Of a stretch of 64,000 nucleotides of DNA, positions 17,856-26,005 are shown one piece after another. How positions within the stretch are numbered: the first letter of the stretch is position 1; each line of letters opens with the position of its first letter. Below the pieces are notes generated by a model that worked only from the letters and a program-made list of their open reading frames with translations, was not told the DNA's origin and made no database searches. The stretch covers positions 124,001-188,000 of the forward strand of contig JBBPZV010000006.1 in the NCBI GenBank assembly GCA_038198775.1, written 5' to 3'. Source of the stretch: JACCYJ01 sp038198775 (GTDB lineage: Bacteria > Actinomycetota > Actinomycetes > Propionibacteriales > Nocardioidaceae). Both the position numbers and the translations under genes were made by a program.

Positions 17856-19261
17856 ACCGCACCGCTGGGCTCGGCGTCGACGGCGGCGGCCACCAGGTCG
17901 ACGCCCTCGCTGCCGGTGACGACCGCGGGCACCAGGTCCCCGACCCGCACACCCGGGCTGAGGGCCCGAACCGTGGTGATGCCGTCGACGTCCGGGCCCT
18001 GGTGCTCAGCCCTCCCCTCGCCGCGCGGGCCGTCGAGGTGCTCGATCAGCACCTCGACCGGTTCTGCGTGGCGGGCGACGGCTCGCTGGTCGCTCAGCTC
18101 GTCGGCCAACGCGCTGACCGCGGAGACCCGGGCCGCGACCTCCTCCTCGTCCAGCTTGCCGTCGAGGCTCGCCGCCGGGGTGCCGTCCTCGTCGGAGTAG
18201 CCGAACACCCCCACCGCGTCCAGCTCCGCCGCGGCCAGGAAGTCGCACAGCACCGCCACATCCCGTGCCGTCTCCCCCGGGAATCCGACGATGACGTTGC
18301 TGCGCACCCCGGCCCGCGGCGCCAGCGCCCGCACCGACCCGAGCAGCCGCAAGAACGCGTCGGCGTCGCCGAAACGCCGCATCCGGCGCAGCACCGGCGC
18401 CGAGGCGTGCTGGAACGACAGGTCGAAGTAGGCCGCCACCCCCGGCGTCGAGGCCAACGTCGCGAGCAGGCTGGGACGGCATTCGGCCGGCTGCAGGTAC
18501 GACACCCGCACCCGGGTGATGCCATCGACCGCAGCGAGCTGCGGCAGCAGGGCTTCCAGCAGCCGCAGGTCGCCGAGGTCCTTGCCGTAGGACGTGGAGT
18601 TCTCGCTGACGCAGAACAGCTCGCGCACCCCCTGGCCGGCCAGCCACCGGGCCTCGGCCAGGACGTCACCCGGCGGGCGGGAAAGGTAGGCGCCGCGGAA
18701 CCTCGGGATCGCGCAGAAGGTGCACCTGCGATCGCACCCCGACGCCAGCTTGAGGGGAGCCACCGGCCCACCGGCGAGCCGGCGGCGGACGGCTCGGGGA
18801 CCGCTGGCCGGTCCCCGAGCGGCGGAGGCCCGGTCGGCGGGTGCGATCGGCAGCAGGGTCCGCCGATCCCGCGGAGCGTGGGACTCGTGCACCTCGCCGG
18901 CGAGCAGGCCCCCGATCCGGGCGGCGACGTGCGGATAGTCGTCGAACCCGAGCACGGCATCGGCCTCTGGCAGCTCCGCGGCGAGGTCGCGACCGTAGCG
19001 TTCGGCCAGGCATCCGACGGCGACGACGACCTTCGGTCCGTCGGGCCCCTCGAGGTCGGCGGCGGCGAGCAGCGTGTCGATCGAGTCCTTCTTCGCCTGC
19101 GCCACGAAGGCGCAGGTGTTGACGACGACGGCCGCCGCCTGCTGCGGGTCGTCGACCACGACGAAGCCGCCCCGGTCCAGCCGCCCGGCCAGCTCCTCGG
19201 AGTCCACCTCGTTGCGGGCGCAGCCGAGCGTGACGATCGCAACGCTCGCACCGCAGACCAT
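17852..19261 (-). CDS. rimO: Ribosomal protein S12 methylthiotransferase
   Basis: This radical SAM enzyme methylthiolates an aspartate of ribosomal protein S12. The 469-residue protein has the N-terminal UPF0004 domain with three cluster cysteines (TLGCARNEVD, NTCAFV, VGCLAERYG), the radical SAM cluster CDRRCTFC, the RimO-like AIPRFRGAYLSR, and a C-terminal TRAM domain. An Ala/Arg-rich linker of about 25 residues precedes the SAM domain. A CATACT box at 19271-19276 ends 9 nt before the ATG, so the leader is at most a few bases. It heads the rimO-pgsA-cinA operon. Confidence 0.94.
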   Translation of the reverse strand: MVCGASVAIVTLGCARNEVDSEELAGRLDRGGFVVVDDPQQAAAVVVNTCAFVAQAKKDSIDTLLAAADLEGPDGPKVVVAVGCLAERYGRDLAAELPEADAVLGFDDYPHVAARIGGLLAGEVHESHAPRDRRTLLPIAPADRASAARGPASGPRAVRRRLAGGPVAPLKLASGCDRRCTFCAIPRFRGAYLSRPPGDVLAEARWLAGQGVRELFCVSENSTSYGKDLGDLRLLEALLPQLAAVDGITRVRVSYLQPAECRPSLLATLASTPGVAAYFDLSFQHASAPVLRRMRRFGDADAFLRLLGSVRALAPRAGVRSNVIVGFPGETARDVAVLCDFLAAAELDAVGVFGYSDEDGTPAASLDGKLDEEEVAARVSAVSALADELSDQRAVARHAEPVEVLIEHLDGPRGEGRAEHQGPDVDGITTVRALSPGVRVGDLVPAVVTGSEGVDLVAAAVDAEPSGAV

Positions 19262-19316
19262 GGTCGCCCCAGTATGGCCGACCGCGACCGGCCGGACCGA
19301 TGCCCCGACCCCGGCC

Positions 19317-19351
19317 GTAGGCAGTGCCCCGGGCCGTCGCCCTATGCCTAC
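19317..19351 (-). terminator. Possible terminator hairpin after the aldo/keto reductase
   Basis: GTAGGCA at 19317-19323 pairs with TGCCTAC at 19345-19351, which includes the TAG stop of the reductase. The loop is 21 nt and there is no T run. Confidence 0.25.
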
Positions 19352-20319
19352 CAGGCGTAGTCCTCGGGCGCCGTCTTGTGCCCGGGAAAGATCTCGTCGA
19401 GCGCGGACAGCTCCTTCGCGCCGAGCTCGATCTCCAGCGCCTGCAGCGCACCGTCGAGCTGCTCGGCGGTGCGGGGACCGATGATCGGCGCTGTCACCGC
19501 CGGCTGGTGCAGCAGCCAGGCCAGGCCCACGTGGGCCGGCTCGTGGCCGAGCGAGTCGCAGAAGTCCTCGTACGCCTCGAGCTTCGAGCGGTTCTGCTCG
19601 ATCTTGTCCGAGTACCGCTCGTCATAGCGCCGGGACCCCTCCCGCTCCTTGCGGACGACGCCGCCGAGCAGGCCACCGTGCAGCGGCGACCACGGGATCA
19701 CCCCGAGGCCGTAGTGCTGGGCCGCGGGCAGCACCTCCAGCTCGACGGAGCGCTGCAGCAGGTTGTAGATGCTCTGCTCGCTCACCAGGCCGAGCAGGTG
19801 CCGGGCACGGGCCGACTCCGACGCCGCAGCGATATGCCAACCGGCGAAGTTCGACGACCCGAAGTAGAGCACCTTGCCCTGCTGGCGCAGCACCGAGAAC
19901 GCCTCCCAGATCTCGTCCCACGGCGTGTCCCGGTCGACGTGGTGCATCTGGTACAGGTCGATGTAGTCGGTCTGCAGGCGCCGCAGCGACCCCTCGCAGG
20001 CCCGTCGGATGTTCAGCGCCGACAGGTAGGTGTCGTTCGGCCAGTCGCTCATCGAGCCGTACAGCTTGGTGGCGATGACCGTCCGGTCACGGCGGCCGCC
20101 CCCGCGCGCGAACCAGCGGCCGACGATCTGCTCGGTCCAGCCCTCGCCCTGCTTCCAGCCGTACACGTTGGCGCTGTCGAAGAAGTTGATGCCGTGCTCG
20201 TGGGCACGGTCCATGATCTGGGAGGAGTCCTCCTCCGACGTCTGCGGGCCGAAGTTCATCGTGCCCAGGCAGAGGCGGGATACGGACAGGCCGCTGCGGC
20301 CCAGGTGAGCGTGATCCAT
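19348..20319 (-). CDS. Aldo/keto reductase
   Basis: This 323-residue NADPH-dependent oxidoreductase has an (alpha/beta)8 fold. Landmarks are LGTMNFG, the catalytic Asp and Tyr in FDSANVYG, Lys in VIATKLYG, QTDYIDLYQMHH, and the cofactor-binding region with VIPWSPLHGGLLGG and IIGPRTAEQLDGAL. It looks most like the AKR11/12-type general reductases. The ATG at 20319 follows a TAGCGT box by 7 nt; an upstream extension has no family similarity. It is monocistronic and the substrate is unknown. Confidence 0.9.
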   Translation of the reverse strand: MDHAHLGRSGLSVSRLCLGTMNFGPQTSEEDSSQIMDRAHEHGINFFDSANVYGWKQGEGWTEQIVGRWFARGGGRRDRTVIATKLYGSMSDWPNDTYLSALNIRRACEGSLRRLQTDYIDLYQMHHVDRDTPWDEIWEAFSVLRQQGKVLYFGSSNFAGWHIAAASESARARHLLGLVSEQSIYNLLQRSVELEVLPAAQHYGLGVIPWSPLHGGLLGGVVRKEREGSRRYDERYSDKIEQNRSKLEAYEDFCDSLGHEPAHVGLAWLLHQPAVTAPIIGPRTAEQLDGALQALEIELGAKELSALDEIFPGHKTAPEDYAW

Positions 20320-20326
20320 GGCTGCG

Positions 20327-20332
20327 ACGCTA
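20327..20332 (-). promoter_or_regulatory. Leaderless -10 box TAGCGT for the aldo/keto reductase
   Basis: The hexamer ends 7 nt before the ATG at 20319; the same hexamer precedes dapA and thyA. Confidence 0.5.
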
Positions 20333-20371
20333 CGCCCGTCACGCGACCGCGTTGCGACCCGGTCCTCGCCG

Positions 20372-21166
20372 TTACATCCCCGCTGGACGGCTCCTTCCCG
20401 CAAATGCCCGCCACCTCCGCCGGACCGAAGGGCCGATGCGAGGCGGGGCATGGATCGACCGGTACGGGCGGCCGTACCGACGCAGGTCGCGACGGCACGC
20501 TCGCAGGTCGTAGGAAACCGCGCAGAAGCTCACGCGTCGCTGGTCGAGGTCCAGCAGCAGGCAGCGGGCCAGTGGCGGCCACTCCCACGTCCGAGACTGC
20601 CCGACGCTGCCCGGGTTGAGCAGGTGTCTGTGATCCGGATCGAGCAAGGCCGGGCCAGCGCCAATGGGTCGCGGGCCGCGTCCTTGCGTGTACCACAGCT
20701 GCTGGTGAGTGTTTCCGAGCAGCAGCACGCGGGCGTCGGGAGACTCTCGCGTGAGCTGCTCCAGCTGCCGGCTGGCAGGCCCGGGTCCCCTGACGTAGTG
20801 TTCGGGGTCGTCGAGCGAACCGTGGGTCAACAACACCTCGCCCACCTGGCGGCGTACGGGCAGTGTGCCGAGGTAGGTTCTCGTCGCTGGTGAGAGCACC
20901 CGCGCGGTCCACCGGTGGCTCTCGTGAGCCCGCTGGCTGGAGGCGTCTCCTGGTAGCTCGCCGAGAGCGACGAGCTCGTGGTTGCCGGCGACGCCCAGCG
21001 CGCCGAGCTCGGCCACCGTCTCCACGCACTCGTTGGGGTACGGCCCGTACCCGATCAGGTCCCCGACGGACAGCCAGCCGTCGACTCCGAGGCGAGCCAG
21101 CACTGCCAGCGACGCGTGGAGAGCGCGCAGGTTGCCGTGCACGTCGGAGATCACGCCGTAGCGCAC
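20372..21166 (-). CDS. Calcineurin-like metallophosphoesterase
   Basis: This 264-residue phosphoesterase of the YfcE/ApaH-like group has the metal ligands in order: SDVHGN (residues 7-12), GDLIGYGP, GNHE, LTHG and GNTHQQ, followed by NPGSVGQ. It binds two metal ions and hydrolyses phosphomono- or diesters; the substrate is not predictable. It starts (GTG) 10 nt after the ATP-grasp stop, so it is probably cotranscribed with it. The last 50 residues are Arg-rich and unconserved. Confidence 0.88.
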   Translation of the reverse strand: MRYGVISDVHGNLRALHASLAVLARLGVDGWLSVGDLIGYGPYPNECVETVAELGALGVAGNHELVALGELPGDASSQRAHESHRWTARVLSPATRTYLGTLPVRRQVGEVLLTHGSLDDPEHYVRGPGPASRQLEQLTRESPDARVLLLGNTHQQLWYTQGRGPRPIGAGPALLDPDHRHLLNPGSVGQSRTWEWPPLARCLLLDLDQRRVSFCAVSYDLRACRRDLRRYGRPYRSIHAPPRIGPSVRRRWRAFAGRSRPAGM

Positions 21167-21176
21167 CAGATTGGCC

Positions 21177-22364
21177 CTAATGCCGTCGGCAGCCGCCGGT
21201 GCCTGGCCGGATGCGGCGCCATCCCCGCTGCGCTCGCTGCACGCACAACCGGAGGAACGGCAACGGATCGGTGGGCGACATCATCGACTTGGCCTCGCAG
21301 CGCCACGCCCACGGCAGCCAGGCGGACAACGGTGTTCCCCACTCCAGCGCGGCCTGCAAGTCCCACGGACTGCACCACGAGACGCCCGGGCGGGCCACCG
21401 GACGCTGGCGCGGCGTCGGCTGCCCGCTCACGTCGGCCCATACCAGTGCGGGGATGTTGACCCCGGCGATCGCCCCGGGATGGTGCCAAAGATTGAACCG
21501 CGGGTTGACCTCCAGCAGGAGCAAGGCACCGTCCGGCGCCCGCTTGAAGTCCAGCTTCACCACCCCGTGGACGCCCAGCCGCGACGTGATCTGTCTACCG
21601 AGCCCCGCCACGTCCGCGGCGGCGGTGATCGTGAGAGCCGTGGTGTGTCCGTACTCGACGGGCCGGGTCCGCACCTTCTGGCCGGTGAACTCGGCGATCA
21701 CCTGGTGGCGGGCATTCGAGTACGCATGGTAGGACTCGATGGCGGTTTCCGGTCCCGGTACCAGCTCCTGGACCAAGACTTTGTCGCCGAACTCGATCAG
21801 GCGGGGCCACACACGGACCAGCTCCGCCACGCTGGCGACCCGGATCGCCTTGCGATCCGGTTCCACGCCCGCCCACCGCGCATCGCCACGAGTGCCGGGT
21901 TTTACCAGCACCGGGAACGCCAGGCTGGACCGGGCCGGGTCGCCGTCGTTTGGATCGAGGACAGAGCTTGCCGGCACCGGCAGGCCCAGCCGCTGCGCCA
22001 AGGATCGAAAGCGCAGCTTGTCCACGAGCTGTTCGAGAAGCTCGTGCTCGGGGATCGCGAACCTGTACGCCGCCGCGAGCTCCCCGCGATGTCGGGACAC
22101 GACAAGCGCGTACGGGTCGGTCTGGTAGAACAACACCGGCGGGACCTGCTGGGTGCGGGCGTACCGCAGCAGCACCTCGACCAGAGCCTCAGGAGCTGAC
22201 CACGGGTCCGCCCACCCGACCACCTCGACCCGTCGCGAGTAGCGGGCGGGGTCGCCCGGCGGCGCGACCACGGCGCAGTTGACGCCGGCCATCAGCAGCG
22301 GCGCCACCAGGTCGAGGTCCCCGAGGACGCAGGCCGTGGGCACGGGCCCCGGCGCAGAAGTCAC
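21177..22364 (-). CDS. ATP-grasp domain ligase A
   Basis: This 395-residue ATP-grasp protein probably joins a carboxylate to an amine through an acyl phosphate. It has a Rossmann-like N-terminal domain (CVLGDLDLVAPLLMAGVNCAV), then LVDKLRFRSLAQRLGLPVPAS, the ATP-binding LVKPGTRGD, LVQELVPGPET and the metal-binding LLLEVNPRFNLW. The layout recalls D-aspartate ligase-like enzymes of envelope loci. I use the GTG at 22364 with GGAGG at 22368-22372; an ATG at 22448 would lie upstream of the candidate promoter. It is divergent from a second ATP-grasp gene and followed by a phosphoesterase. Substrates are unknown. Confidence 0.8.
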   Translation of the reverse strand: MTSAPGPVPTACVLGDLDLVAPLLMAGVNCAVVAPPGDPARYSRRVEVVGWADPWSAPEALVEVLLRYARTQQVPPVLFYQTDPYALVVSRHRGELAAAYRFAIPEHELLEQLVDKLRFRSLAQRLGLPVPASSVLDPNDGDPARSSLAFPVLVKPGTRGDARWAGVEPDRKAIRVASVAELVRVWPRLIEFGDKVLVQELVPGPETAIESYHAYSNARHQVIAEFTGQKVRTRPVEYGHTTALTITAAADVAGLGRQITSRLGVHGVVKLDFKRAPDGALLLLEVNPRFNLWHHPGAIAGVNIPALVWADVSGQPTPRQRPVARPGVSWCSPWDLQAALEWGTPLSAWLPWAWRCEAKSMMSPTDPLPFLRLCVQRAQRGWRRIRPGTGGCRRH

Positions 22365-22410
22365 CCGTCCTCCATCCTCATCGACCCCGGCCGCTCCGCG
22401 ACCTGCTGCC

Positions 22411-22416
22411 ACAGTA
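22411..22416 (-). promoter_or_regulatory. Possible -10 box TACTGT for ATP-grasp A
   Basis: It fits TANNNT and would give a leader of about 40 nt carrying the GGAGG Shine-Dalgarno of the GTG at 22364. No clear -35 was found. Confidence 0.3.
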
Positions 22417-22445
22417 GACAAGGCCGGGCACGGCGCGAACGTTTC

Positions 22446-22464
22446 CATCCGAGTTCATCGGATG
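22446..22464. promoter_or_regulatory. 19-bp operator-like dyad between divergent ATP-grasp genes
   Basis: CATCCGA, a 5-nt spacer GTTCA, and TCGGATG form a perfect 7-5-7 inverted repeat. It is about 40 to 60 bp upstream of both predicted transcription starts, which fits a shared regulator, possibly an activator (inference). Confidence 0.5.
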
Positions 22465-22501
22465 TCCGCTTTGGCGTTACCCGTCGACGTCACCGGCTCC
22501 G

Positions 22502-22507
22502 CATCAT
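22502..22507 (+). promoter_or_regulatory. Leaderless -10 box CATCAT for ATP-grasp B
   Basis: The hexamer ends 6 nt before the ATG at 22514. It lacks the first T of the consensus, so it is a weaker match. Confidence 0.35.
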
Positions 22508-22513
22508 GGTGGC

Positions 22514-23668
22514 ATGCAGCGAGCGCCGCATTGCGGGCACGAGCCAGTAGCCGATGACAGCCGTTGGGTGCTGGTGGTGGACGGCGGCAAAGGGCAGAAC
22601 CGCTCCGCGCTCGCCACCGTGCAGGCCCTCGCCGCGGCGGGGTACCGTCCCGCGGTTACGGTCTCGGGCGGGAAATCCCTGGCCGCCGCCTCGCGATTCT
22701 GCCGCCGCATCGTGCCGGTTCCGACGGTGGACCATGCAGGGTTCGCCGGAGCCGTCCACGCGGAAGTGGCCGCGCACCCGTACTTGACGGCCCTGCCGGT
22801 CAGCGATGCGGCAATTCTCGCGCTCGATGCACCCGGTGGCGGCCTCGTGGACAAGGTGCGGTTGATGCGCCAGGCGGTCGCGGTCGGGATGACGGTCCCC
22901 GTCAGCCGTTGGTTCGACACTTCCGACAGCCTGGTGAGCGTCGCCGACGACCTGGACTACCCGTTGACGGTGAAGCCGGCCTTGAAGACGTCGGCCCGGT
23001 ACCGGCCCGCGCGACGCGTCGATTTCCCCGACCAGCTTCGCTCGATGCGCGGCGGGACCGACCCGATGATCGTCCAACCATTCCTGTCGGGGCAGATGCA
23101 CTCCGTCTCTGGAGTGGTCTGGCGGGGGCGACTGGTCGCCGCGGTGCACCAGCGATACCTCCGCATCTGGCCACGTGACTGCGGTGATGCCACCGCCGCG
23201 GTCACGACATCGCCGTCGCCGGCTCGAGAGCGGCAACTGCTACGTCTGCTGAGCGGGTACGAGGGGATATTCCAAGCGGAGTTCCTCGGCCCGTACCTCC
23301 TTGACCTCAACCCGCGACCGTACGGGTCCCTACCGCTGGCCGTCTCCGCCGGTGTCAATCTGGTCGGGATCTGGTGCGCACTGCTGCAGGGCGTCTCACC
23401 ACAGCCGAGTCGGGCCGTGCCCGGGGTGGAGTATCGGTGGCGGGAGGGCGATGCCCGACATCTGTTCAACCGGTGGCGCGCAGGCGAGAGCACACTAGGC
23501 AGCGCGGTCCGCTCCTTTCAGCGCGACCGCAACGCGCCATCCGGCCAGCCGGCCGCGCGAGATGTCGGACCGGTGCTGGCTCGGTTGCGGTTCGCGGGGC
23601 GGCGAGTCCTCCGTCCTGAAACGACGCCACTCCCCCCGACCGTACGACGCGTCGAGCAGCTAGCGTGA
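22514..23668 (+). CDS. ATP-grasp domain ligase B
   Basis: This second ATP-grasp protein has 384 residues and is only distantly similar to its divergent neighbour. After a short N-terminus comes a Rossmann-like domain (WVLVVDGGKGQNRSALATVQ), then LVDKVRLMRQAVAVGMTVP, the nucleotide-binding PLTVKPALKT, MIVQPFLSGQ and the metal-binding YLLDLNPRPYGS. The C-terminal 90 residues (WREGDARHLFNRW) are typical of ATP-grasp proteins found in exopolysaccharide loci, but no such locus is here. Start at the ATG, with a leaderless box. The product is unknown. Confidence 0.8.
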   Translation: MQRAPHCGHEPVADDSRWVLVVDGGKGQNRSALATVQALAAAGYRPAVTVSGGKSLAAASRFCRRIVPVPTVDHAGFAGAVHAEVAAHPYLTALPVSDAAILALDAPGGGLVDKVRLMRQAVAVGMTVPVSRWFDTSDSLVSVADDLDYPLTVKPALKTSARYRPARRVDFPDQLRSMRGGTDPMIVQPFLSGQMHSVSGVVWRGRLVAAVHQRYLRIWPRDCGDATAAVTTSPSPARERQLLRLLSGYEGIFQAEFLGPYLLDLNPRPYGSLPLAVSAGVNLVGIWCALLQGVSPQPSRAVPGVEYRWREGDARHLFNRWRAGESTLGSAVRSFQRDRNAPSGQPAARDVGPVLARLRFAGRRVLRPETTPLPPTVRRVEQLA

Positions 23669-23811
23669 CCGTGCGACCAGAAGCAGCGGGCCTTCGGCCT
23701 CCTCTGAGCCGGGTACCGCACCGGCACGTCTAGCCCGAGCTCCGGGCGGTCGGCATGCGACGCAACAGGTCGACGTTGTTGACGAGCAGCTTGACAGCAG
23801 CGGGCTGAGGC

Positions 23812-23831
23812 GTCCGCTGTCGGCAGCGGAC
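23812..23831. terminator. Stem-loop between convergent ATP-grasp B and SDR genes
   Basis: GTCCGCTG, loop TCGG, CAGCGGAC: a perfect 8-bp GC-rich stem with a tetraloop, in the 210-nt gap where both genes end. It is a candidate bidirectional terminator without a T tract; otherwise I see nothing in this gap. Confidence 0.5.
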
Positions 23832-23878
23832 AACACCCGCTCGCAGAATGCCAGCCGTCGACCTTGGGGTCCGAGGTC

Positions 23879-24646
23879 TCACTCGGCCGTCACGTAGGCC
23901 GCGGTTATCCCGCCGTCGACCAGGAACGTCGAGCCGGACACGTACGACGCCTCGTCGCTGGCGAGGAACAGCGCGGCGTTGGCGATCTCGCGGGCCGTGG
24001 CGAGCCGGCCCATCGGAAGGTGGACGCGGCGGCGCTCGTAGGCCGCCGGGTCGTCGGCGAACAAGCGCATCAGCAGCGGCGTCTCGACCGGTCCGGGGCA
24101 CAAGGCGTTGACCCGTACCCCCTGGCGGGCGAACTGTACGGCGAGCTCCCGGGTCATCGACAGCACCGCGCCCTTGGAGGCCGTGTAGGCGATCTGCGAG
24201 GTCGCCGCCCCCATCAGCGCCACGAACGACGCGACATTGACGACCGAACCGCCACCCCGGGCGAGCAGGTGCGGGATGCCGTGCTTGCAGCACAAGAAGA
24301 CACCGCGGGCGTTGACGCGCAGCACCCGCTCCCAGGCGTCCTCGTCGGTGTCGAGGATCGAGGCGTCGTCGCTCGGCATGACGCCGGCGTTGTTGTACAA
24401 GACGTCGATCCCGCCGTAGCGCTCGGCGGTCTCGGCGTACATCGCCGAGACGCTGTCGGCGTCGCTGACGTCGACGTGCTGGACGAAGGCGTCCTCACAG
24501 CTCGCGGCGGTCACCGCCGCCGCGTCGCGATCGACGTCGGCGACGCAGACCCGCGCGCCTTCGCCGCAAAAAAGCGCCACCGCCTCCCGTCCTATCCCGC
24601 TGCCGGCCCCGGTGATGACGACGACCTTGCCGTCCAGCCTTCCCAT
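23879..24646 (-). CDS. Short-chain dehydrogenase/reductase of an amine-utilisation operon
   Basis: This 255-residue classical SDR has the cofactor motif ITGAGSGIGRE at residues 11-21, NNAGVM, and the catalytic Ser and YTASK with PGPVETPL after it. DVD after the second beta strand suggests NAD(H). It is the last gene of the unit permease-glnA-aldehyde dehydrogenase-SDR, an order like that of the mycobacterial glnA4/aldC/SDR region. The ATG has GGAGG 8 nt upstream. It probably oxidises a hydroxy intermediate of amine degradation (inference). Confidence 0.85.
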   Translation of the reverse strand: MGRLDGKVVVITGAGSGIGREAVALFCGEGARVCVADVDRDAAAVTAASCEDAFVQHVDVSDADSVSAMYAETAERYGGIDVLYNNAGVMPSDDASILDTDEDAWERVLRVNARGVFLCCKHGIPHLLARGGGSVVNVASFVALMGAATSQIAYTASKGAVLSMTRELAVQFARQGVRVNALCPGPVETPLLMRLFADDPAAYERRRVHLPMGRLATAREIANAALFLASDEASYVSGSTFLVDGGITAAYVTAE

Positions 24647-24649
24647 CGC

Positions 24650-26005
24650 CTAGTCCTCCGTCGCCACGAACACGTTCTTGACCTCGCTGTACGCGCTCAG
24701 CGCGTGCATGCCGAGCTCGCGACCCAGCCCAGACTGCTTCATCCCCCCGAACGGGGTGGCGACCCGGACGCTGGCGTTGCTGTTGACCGACAGCACGCCC
24801 GACTCGACCGCCCGTGCCATGCGCATCGCCCGGCCGACGTGGCGGGTCCAGATCGAGCCGGACAGGCCGTACTCCGAATCGTTGGCCAGCCGCACCGCGT
24901 CCGCCTCGTCGCGAAACGAGACGACGGCGACGACGGGGCCGAAGACCTCCTCGCGCACCACCTTGTCGGTGGGCTCGGCGGCGACCACGGTAGGGGGATA
25001 CCAGTAGCCACGACCGTTGGGTGCCTGCGAGCGGAGCAGCACCTGAGTGTCGTCGTCGACGAAAGACGCCACCCGCTCGCGGTGCTCGGCCGAGACCAGC
25101 GGCCCCATCTGCGTCCTGGGGTCCTCGGGGTCGCCCACCCGCACCTCGCGCACCGCCTGCAACAAAAGCTCTACGAAGGAGTCGTACGCGCTGGCCTCGA
25201 CCAGGATGCGCGAACGGGCGCAGCAGTCCTGACCGGCGTTGCCGAACACCGCCCCCGGTGCGGCCGCCGCCGCCCGTTCCAGGTCGGCGTCGGCGAAGAC
25301 GATGTTCGCCGACTTGCCACCGAGCTCGAGCGTGACCCGCTTGACGGTGGTCGCGGCCGCGGCCATGACGCCCCGTCCGACCTCGGTGGAGCCGGTGAAG
25401 GCGACCTTGGCGACGTCGGGATGCTCCACCAGCCGCCGTCCCACCACGCTGCCGGGGCCGGGCACGACCGTGAGCACCCCGTCGGGGAGGCCGGCCTCGA
25501 GCGCCAGCTCCGAGAGCCGCAGGGTCGACAGCGGGGTCAGCTCGGCCGGCTTGAGCACCACGGTGTTCCCGCATGCGAGTGCCGGCCCGATCTTCCAGCT
25601 GGCGATGTTGAGCGGGAAGTTCCACGGGGTGATCAGGCCGACGACGCCGAGCGGCTCGCGGAACGTCAGATCGACCCCGCCCGCCACCGGGATGGTCTCG
25701 CCCAGGTGCTTGTCGACCGCGCCGGCGTAGTAGTGGAACACCTCGGCCACCATCGCGACCTCGTTCCGGGCGTCGCCGATCGGCTTGCCGACGTTGCGGC
25801 ACTCCAGCAGCGCCAGCTCCTCGCCGTGCTCCTCGACGGCGGTCGCCAGCCGACGGAGCAACCGGATCCGGTCGCCGGGTCGTAACGCACGCCAGGCGGG
25901 ATAGGCAGCGCGGGCTCGCGCGACGGCGGCGTCCAACTCCTCGATGCTCGCGCCTGGAACGTCGGCGATCTGCTGTTCGGTGGCGGGGTTTGCGACGACG
26001 GTCAC
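24650..26005 (-). CDS. Aldehyde dehydrogenase of an amine-utilisation operon
   Basis: This 451-residue NAD(P)-dependent dehydrogenase probably oxidises the aldehyde made from a gamma-glutamylated amine. It shows the oxyanion Asn in TPWNFPLN, FTGSTEVGR, the general base Glu in LELGGKSANIVF, and the catalytic Cys in NAGQDCCARSRIL (the usual form is GQxCTA). The start GTG overlaps the glnA stop in GTGA and the SDR follows after 3 nt, so it lies in the middle of an operon. It is slightly short for the family (about 470-490) because the N-terminus is compact. Confidence 0.9.
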   Translation of the reverse strand: MTVVANPATEQQIADVPGASIEELDAAVARARAAYPAWRALRPGDRIRLLRRLATAVEEHGEELALLECRNVGKPIGDARNEVAMVAEVFHYYAGAVDKHLGETIPVAGGVDLTFREPLGVVGLITPWNFPLNIASWKIGPALACGNTVVLKPAELTPLSTLRLSELALEAGLPDGVLTVVPGPGSVVGRRLVEHPDVAKVAFTGSTEVGRGVMAAAATTVKRVTLELGGKSANIVFADADLERAAAAAPGAVFGNAGQDCCARSRILVEASAYDSFVELLLQAVREVRVGDPEDPRTQMGPLVSAEHRERVASFVDDDTQVLLRSQAPNGRGYWYPPTVVAAEPTDKVVREEVFGPVVAVVSFRDEADAVRLANDSEYGLSGSIWTRHVGRAMRMARAVESGVLSVNSNASVRVATPFGGMKQSGLGRELGMHALSAYSEVKNVFVATED

